From the IMG/VR virus record IMGVR_UViG_3300036652_001072, positions 1-35,376 of that record: a stretch of DNA of 35,376 nucleotides; one strand, written 5' to 3'. This DNA comes from a virus. This document shows, one piece after another, positions 31,138 to 35,376 of the stretch. Within the stretch, counting starts at the first letter, position 1; each line of letters begins with the position of its first letter. Position numbers and translations under genes: made by a program. Under the pieces are notes generated by a model. That model saw only the letters and a program-made list of their open reading frames with translations, was not told the DNA's origin and searched no databases.

Positions 31138-34100
31138 GTGGTCGTCGCAGTCGATGCCTCCTCGCCGACGGTGGTCAGCGGCAACCCCGCCGGGACGCTG
31201 ACCACCGCGTCGTTCACACCGCCGGCCGGGTCGATGCTGATCGCCCGGACCAACGCCGACAACGGCAGCGGCAGCGTCACCTCCACGATCACCGACAGCC
31301 TCGGGGGCACGTGGACCCTCGCGGCCCGATCCAACAGCAACGGCGGCGGCTGCGACATCTACACCCGGGTCGTGGGCAGCAGCGCCGCCATGACCGTGTC
31401 GGCCACCTTCGCGAACGCCTGGAACCACGCCAACGCGGGGCAGCTGGCGGTGCACGTGCTCACCGGCGCGGACACCACCACCCCGGTCGGCAGCAAGGCC
31501 ACCGGCACCACGAACACTGTGACGATCACGCCGCAGACCGTCGGCGCGTTGATCTTCGGCAACATCATCACGGTCCAGTCCGGCACCGCCTACATCGCCG
31601 GGGCGAACACCACCTCGTCCAACAGCTTCAACGACCCCAGCGGCGGCTTCGCCTACATGGCGTGGCGGTCCACGAACACGACGACCACGCTGACGGCCAC
31701 CACCTACGGGTCGTCGGTGTCCCAGGCGTCCCAGAACATCGCCGCGGTGGAGATCCGCGCCGGCAGCAGCAGCAGCGGCGCCACCGTCGCCGGGCCGGCC
31801 GCCACCGTCGCCGTCGCCGCACCCAATGGGATCTTCCCGAACAACACCGTCGCCGGCCCAGCCGCCGCTGCCACGGTCGCCGCCCCGGCCGGTTCGGTGT
31901 CGGTGGGCCCGACCACGCCGTGGGTGAACTACACCACCATCATCCAGCCCCTCAGCACCAGCGGCGCCACCTGGACTTTCACCCCGGCCACCGCCGGGAA
32001 CCTGCTGGTCGCCGTTTGCACCGCAGAAGCCACGTTCGCCACCCCCGCCGGCTGGACGCTGCTCACGTCGGCGCTGAGTGGGCAGGGTGACTACGTCTTC
32101 TACAAGACGGCCACGGCCGGCGAGTCCAGCTTCACCAGCACAAGCAACGCCGGGGCCACCTTCGAGGGTGTGGTCCAGGTCTTCGAGTTCGCGGCCGGGT
32201 CCACGATGGGCGCCGCGTTCGCCACCACCGGCAGCGCCCAGAACGCCCCCAACGCGGCGAACCCGTCGATCACCCCCACCGCCGGGCAGCTTGCCATCGC
32301 GGTCGCCACCTACTCCGGCAACAACAGCACCGCCGGGTCGTGGACGAGTCTGGCCGGGGGCACCGCCCTGGTGGCCGACCACCACCCCAACTGGGGCACC
32401 TACACCGGCGGCGGCGCGGAGATGGGCACCGCCTACCTGGCGAACGCCCCGGCCAGTGCATGGGCACCGACGTGGACCGTCACGCCGGACCCCCAGTCCT
32501 TCAAGCAGGGCATCAGCTTCACCGTCAACGTCAGCAGCAGCACCAGCGCCACCGTCGCCGGCCCGGCCGCCGCCGTCGCCGCCGCCGCACCCAACGGGGT
32601 CTTCCCCAGCAACAACGTCCCCGGCCCAGCCGCGACCGCGACCGTCGCCGCCCTGGCCGGCTCGGTGTCGACCGGCCCGACCACGCCCTACCTGCGGGCC
32701 ACCACGGCCACCGGCACCAGCGCGACCACCGCCGTCACCTACAACTTCGCCGCCTCCACCTCCGGGAACCTCCTGGTCGCGGTCGCCCAGGGTGCTGTCA
32801 CCTTCACCACCCCCACCGGCTGGACGCTGCTGGACTCCTGCGTGGCGTCGCACGGCCTGTACGTGTTCACCAAGACCTCGACCGGGGACTCCAGCCTGTC
32901 CAGCACCAACAACGGGACCGGGTATCCCACCATCGTCCGGGTCTACGAGTTCCCGTCCGGGTCCACGATGGGGGCGGCGCACGCCAACTCCGGGGCCTCG
33001 AACATCACCTACAACGCGGCGAACCCGTCGATCACCCCCACCGCCGGGCAACTGGCCGTCGCCGTCATCGAGTACGACAACGACGGCGGCACTAGCGCGA
33101 CGTCCACCACCTGGTCCGGGGTCACGGGGCTGGTCAAGGACGTCGACGCGACCGTCCCCTTCGGCGCCGTGCAGGGCTACGAGTTCTCCATCGCCTACCT
33201 GGCGAACGCACCGGCCGCCGCGTTCGCGCCGGTCGGCACCCCCAGTCCGGGCACCAGCAACAACAAGCAGGCCCTGAGCTTCACCGTCAACACGGTCGGC
33301 GGCGGCGGCGGTGGCACGGTCACCGTCACCTGCGGCCGGGACCGCGCCGTGGTCGACGGCGGCACCGTCACCCTCGACGTCACCGCGTCCAGCACCGGCG
33401 GATCCATCACCGGGCACTCGTGGGCGGTCACCACCGGCGCGGGCACCCTCACCAACGCGACCACGGCCACCCCCACCTACCACCCGCCAGCGTCCGGGGT
33501 GGGTACCGCCGTCATCACCGACACCGCGACGGACAGCGCGAGCAACACCGGCACCGGGTCGATGACCGTCGGCTACGGGCCGAACATCGTCGCCGCCGAG
33601 AACCAGCTGGCCGGCACCCCCGCCGCCACCTGGGACCTGGCCGCCCCCAACCGGGGCGGGATCACCACCCTGCAGGGCTTCTGCGACGGCTACACCTACG
33701 ACCGCACCCAGACCGTCAACTTCAAGATCGCCCAGTCGGACACGGCGGGCTGGTCGGCGGACGTGTACCGGCTCGGCTACTACGGCGGCAACGGTGCCCG
33801 GCTCGTCGCCTCCGGGCTGACCCCCACCTCGGGGCAGCTGACGGCCAGCCAGGCGCAGCCGGCGCCCACCGACGTCGACCCGAACAGCACGCTGCTGTCC
33901 GCGGACTGCGCCAACTGGTCGACGACGCTCACCTGGACGCCGCCAGCGTGGGCCCCGAGCGGCGTGTACATCCTGCGGCTGAAGGAGACCGGCGGCGGCG
34001 CCAGCCACGTCTGGTTCATCCTCCGCGACGACGCGCGCACCGCCGACATGATGCTGATGACCGCGGACATGACGTGGACCGCCTACAACGCCTTCGGTGG

Positions 34101-35376
34101 GATGGGCGGCAGCCTCTACTCCGGCAACAGCGTCTACTACGGCACCTCCGTCAACCAGGCCAACACCGACCGGGCGAAGATCGTCACCTACGACCGGCCG
34201 TGGGTGAACCGGGGCGCCGCCGACACCGGCTACGGCGCGGTGCAGTACTCCAACCTGTTCGCCGCCGAATACCCGATGATCAAGTTCCTGGAGCGGAACG
34301 GGTACGACGTCAAGTACTACGGCGGCATCGACGCCGCGGCCGACCCGACCGGCTCGAAGCTGACCGGCAAGGTCACCACCGCGATGTTCGTCGGCCACAA
34401 CGAGTACTGGTCGTCGGGCATGCGGGCCGGCTACGAGGCGGCCAAGCAGGCCGGGGTCAACCTGTTCTCCTGCGCCAGCAACGAGGTCTTCTGGCGGACC
34501 ATCACCCAGGGCCCGCAGGACGCTCAGGGTCGCTACCACGACGTGCAGTGCTGGAAGTCCACCATCGACGGGCTCGGGGCCAGCAACCCCGAGTGGACCG
34601 GCACCTGGCGCGACACCACCGGCAACGGCAAGGGCGGCGGCAACCCTGAGCTGTCCCTGACCGGCACCATCTTCTGCACCAACGGCCCCGACCAGCACCC
34701 GCTCGTGGTGCCCGCCACCGGCGGCTACAACACCCAGCCGATCTGGCGGAACACCTCGGCCGCGACCACCGCCTACACCAGCCCGGCGGCGATTGTCGGC
34801 TTCGAGTGGGACACCTACGGCCCGGCCGGCGACGACAACGCCGGCGCCAAGCCCTACATGGGCACCGTCGACCCCCTGGCCCGCCGCTGCTCCAGCGCCA
34901 CCTACTCCACCGGCAACCAGCTGCAGAACGCGGGCGCCGTCTACGGCTCCGGCAACAACACCCACAGCTGCGTGGTCACCCCCAACCGGAACGCTCAGGG
35001 CGCCCTCAATGGGGCGATCACCTTCGGCACCGGCACCTGCCAGTGGGCGTGGGGTGTGGACAACGCCAACACGGCCACCGTCGGCGGCGACAACACCGAC
35101 GTCGTCATCCAGCAGGCGACGGTCAACATGCTGGCCGACATGAGCGTCCAGCCGGCCACGCTCATGTCCGGGCTGACCACCCCGGTGAAGGTCGTCTGGT
35201 ACACCGTCGTCACCGGCGCCACAGCGACCGTCGCCGCCGCCGCCCCGCCCGGCACGGTCAGCATCGGCGCCGGTGCCACCGTCACCGGCCCGGCCGCCGG
35301 GGTCGCCGCCGCCGCACCGACCGGCAGCGTCACCGCCACAAGCTCGGCCACCGTCGCCGGGGTGCTGGCCGCGGTT
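31138..35376 (+). CDS. Giant chimeric adhesin with N,N-dimethylformamidase-like domain (partial)
   Basis: An open frame of 1413 codons without a stop, cut by the window end. It starts at GTG with AGAGGAGGT five bases upstream. Domain order: lectin-like beta domain 1-210; Ala/Pro/Gly linker 214-261; lectin-like domain 262-469; linker 470-517; third lectin-like domain 518-720; Gly run; Ig-like domain 726-815 (TVTLDVTASSTGGSITGHSW); N,N-dimethylformamidase large-subunit-like domain about 820-1350; linker again. The last domain has YRLGYYGGNGARLV, ASHVWFILRDD, TWTAYNAFGG (Y983), TYDRPW (Y1018), AEYPMIKFLERNGYDV and GHNEYW (H1087, E1089). The known family uses two Tyr and one Glu to hold iron, and candidates are conserved. 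No signal peptide. Probably a virion fibre; function inferred. Confidence 0.88.
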   Translation, partial: MVVAVDASSPTVVSGNPAGTLTTASFTPPAGSMLIARTNADNGSGSVTSTITDSLGGTWTLAARSNSNGGGCDIYTRVVGSSAAMTVSATFANAWNHANAGQLAVHVLTGADTTTPVGSKATGTTNTVTITPQTVGALIFGNIITVQSGTAYIAGANTTSSNSFNDPSGGFAYMAWRSTNTTTTLTATTYGSSVSQASQNIAAVEIRAGSSSSGATVAGPAATVAVAAPNGIFPNNTVAGPAAAATVAAPAGSVSVGPTTPWVNYTTIIQPLSTSGATWTFTPATAGNLLVAVCTAEATFATPAGWTLLTSALSGQGDYVFYKTATAGESSFTSTSNAGATFEGVVQVFEFAAGSTMGAAFATTGSAQNAPNAANPSITPTAGQLAIAVATYSGNNSTAGSWTSLAGGTALVADHHPNWGTYTGGGAEMGTAYLANAPASAWAPTWTVTPDPQSFKQGISFTVNVSSSTSATVAGPAAAVAAAAPNGVFPSNNVPGPAATATVAALAGSVSTGPTTPYLRATTATGTSATTAVTYNFAASTSGNLLVAVAQGAVTFTTPTGWTLLDSCVASHGLYVFTKTSTGDSSLSSTNNGTGYPTIVRVYEFPSGSTMGAAHANSGASNITYNAANPSITPTAGQLAVAVIEYDNDGGTSATSTTWSGVTGLVKDVDATVPFGAVQGYEFSIAYLANAPAAAFAPVGTPSPGTSNNKQALSFTVNTVGGGGGGTVTVTCGRDRAVVDGGTVTLDVTASSTGGSITGHSWAVTTGAGTLTNATTATPTYHPPASGVGTAVITDTATDSASNTGTGSMTVGYGPNIVAAENQLAGTPAATWDLAAPNRGGITTLQGFCDGYTYDRTQTVNFKIAQSDTAGWSADVYRLGYYGGNGARLVASGLTPTSGQLTASQAQPAPTDVDPNSTLLSADCANWSTTLTWTPPAWAPSGVYILRLKETGGGASHVWFILRDDARTADMMLMTADMTWTAYNAFGGMGGSLYSGNSVYYGTSVNQANTDRAKIVTYDRPWVNRGAADTGYGAVQYSNLFAAEYPMIKFLERNGYDVKYYGGIDAAADPTGSKLTGKVTTAMFVGHNEYWSSGMRAGYEAAKQAGVNLFSCASNEVFWRTITQGPQDAQGRYHDVQCWKSTIDGLGASNPEWTGTWRDTTGNGKGGGNPELSLTGTIFCTNGPDQHPLVVPATGGYNTQPIWRNTSAATTAYTSPAAIVGFEWDTYGPAGDDNAGAKPYMGTVDPLARRCSSATYSTGNQLQNAGAVYGSGNNTHSCVVTPNRNAQGALNGAITFGTGTCQWAWGVDNANTATVGGDNTDVVIQQATVNMLADMSVQPATLMSGLTTPVKVVWYTVVTGATATVAAAAPPGTVSIGAGATVTGPAAGVAAAAPTGSVTATSSATVAGVLAAV
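31777..31920 (+). repeat. Ala/Pro/Gly linker repeat, copy 1
   Basis: A 48-codon module, with segments GATVAGPAATVAVAAPNG and TVAGPAAAATVAAPAGSV, sits between the first two lectin-like domains. It is clearly homologous in frame and length to 32545-32688, which is exactly 768 bases downstream. A third partial copy appears from 35212 to the window end. Confidence 0.85.
32545..32688 (+). repeat. Ala/Pro/Gly linker repeat, copy 2
   Basis: The second 48-codon linker has SATVAGPAAAVAAAAPNG, then NVPGPAATATVAALAGSV. Together with the following lectin-like domain it forms a unit duplicated from 31777-32544. The two lectin domains share WTLL, AANPSITPTAGQLA and AYLANAP blocks. Confidence 0.85.

Noticed and set aside
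32078-33277. Plus-strand Pro/Thr/Ser/Arg-rich frame inside the giant gene
   Set aside because: It is an out-of-frame shadow with repeated Pro-Ser-Thr-Arg composition from the codon bias of the giant gene.
30523-34965. Minus-strand frame of 1480 codons opposite the giant gene
   Set aside because: It has the same low-complexity Gly/Arg/Val type as other antisense frames, while the plus strand codes recognisable domains over the whole length.
1-35376. CRISPR array, tRNA genes or insertion sequence
   Set aside because: No direct repeats with regular spacers, no clover-leaf with CCA-type end, and no transposase or terminal inverted repeats were seen.

Overview
The window is the structural and lysis half of a tailed siphovirus that infects a high-GC actinobacterium. 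It could be a free phage or a prophage. Third codon positions are almost all G or C, GTG starts are frequent, and protein families, small terminase, terminase, portal, MuF-like protein and minor tail proteins, resemble those I know from Streptomyces and related actinophages. All genes lie on the plus strand and are tightly packed. No integrase, repressor, replication gene, tRNA or CRISPR was seen, so lifestyle cannot be judged.

Layout: (1) 1-3870 is an accessory left arm. It holds a possibly leaderless zinc-ribbon gene, a secreted three-domain enzyme (PKD, phosphoesterase, glycoside hydrolase family 16), and small genes. (2) 3874-8990 is DNA packaging: small terminase, a LuxR-type HTH protein, large terminase, portal and MuF-like head protein. 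(3) 9002-12119 is the head: a Cys-rich miniprotein whose tail copies the capsid N-terminus, a Lys/Ala-rich coiled-coil protein, scaffold, major capsid and a small beta protein. (4) 12190-14940 is the neck and tail tube. (5) 14971-15836 holds the tail assembly chaperones with a -1 frameshift. (6) 15873-20693 is a 1606-residue tape measure carrying two cell-wall hydrolase domains. (7) 20697-27789 is the tail tip: four large proteins and two small ones. (8) 27860-30046 is lysis: GH25 endolysin, two membrane proteins and an r1t-type holin. (9) 30036 to the end holds two small beta-structural proteins, a clear rho-independent terminator, and a giant open reading frame that runs off the window.

The most unusual content is at the two ends. 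The giant gene (31138 onward, at least 1413 codons with no stop) joins three lectin-like beta domains, Ala/Pro/Gly linkers and an Ig-like domain to a domain resembling the large subunit of N,N-dimethylformamidase. At the left end a Sec-secreted protein combines phosphoesterase and GH16 domains. Together with the two muralytic domains in the tape measure and the endolysin, the phage seems to carry a large set of surface-active enzymes. Hairpins without U-tracts separate the capsid, tail-tube, tape-measure and adhesin genes, and probably tune relative expression of one long late transcript.
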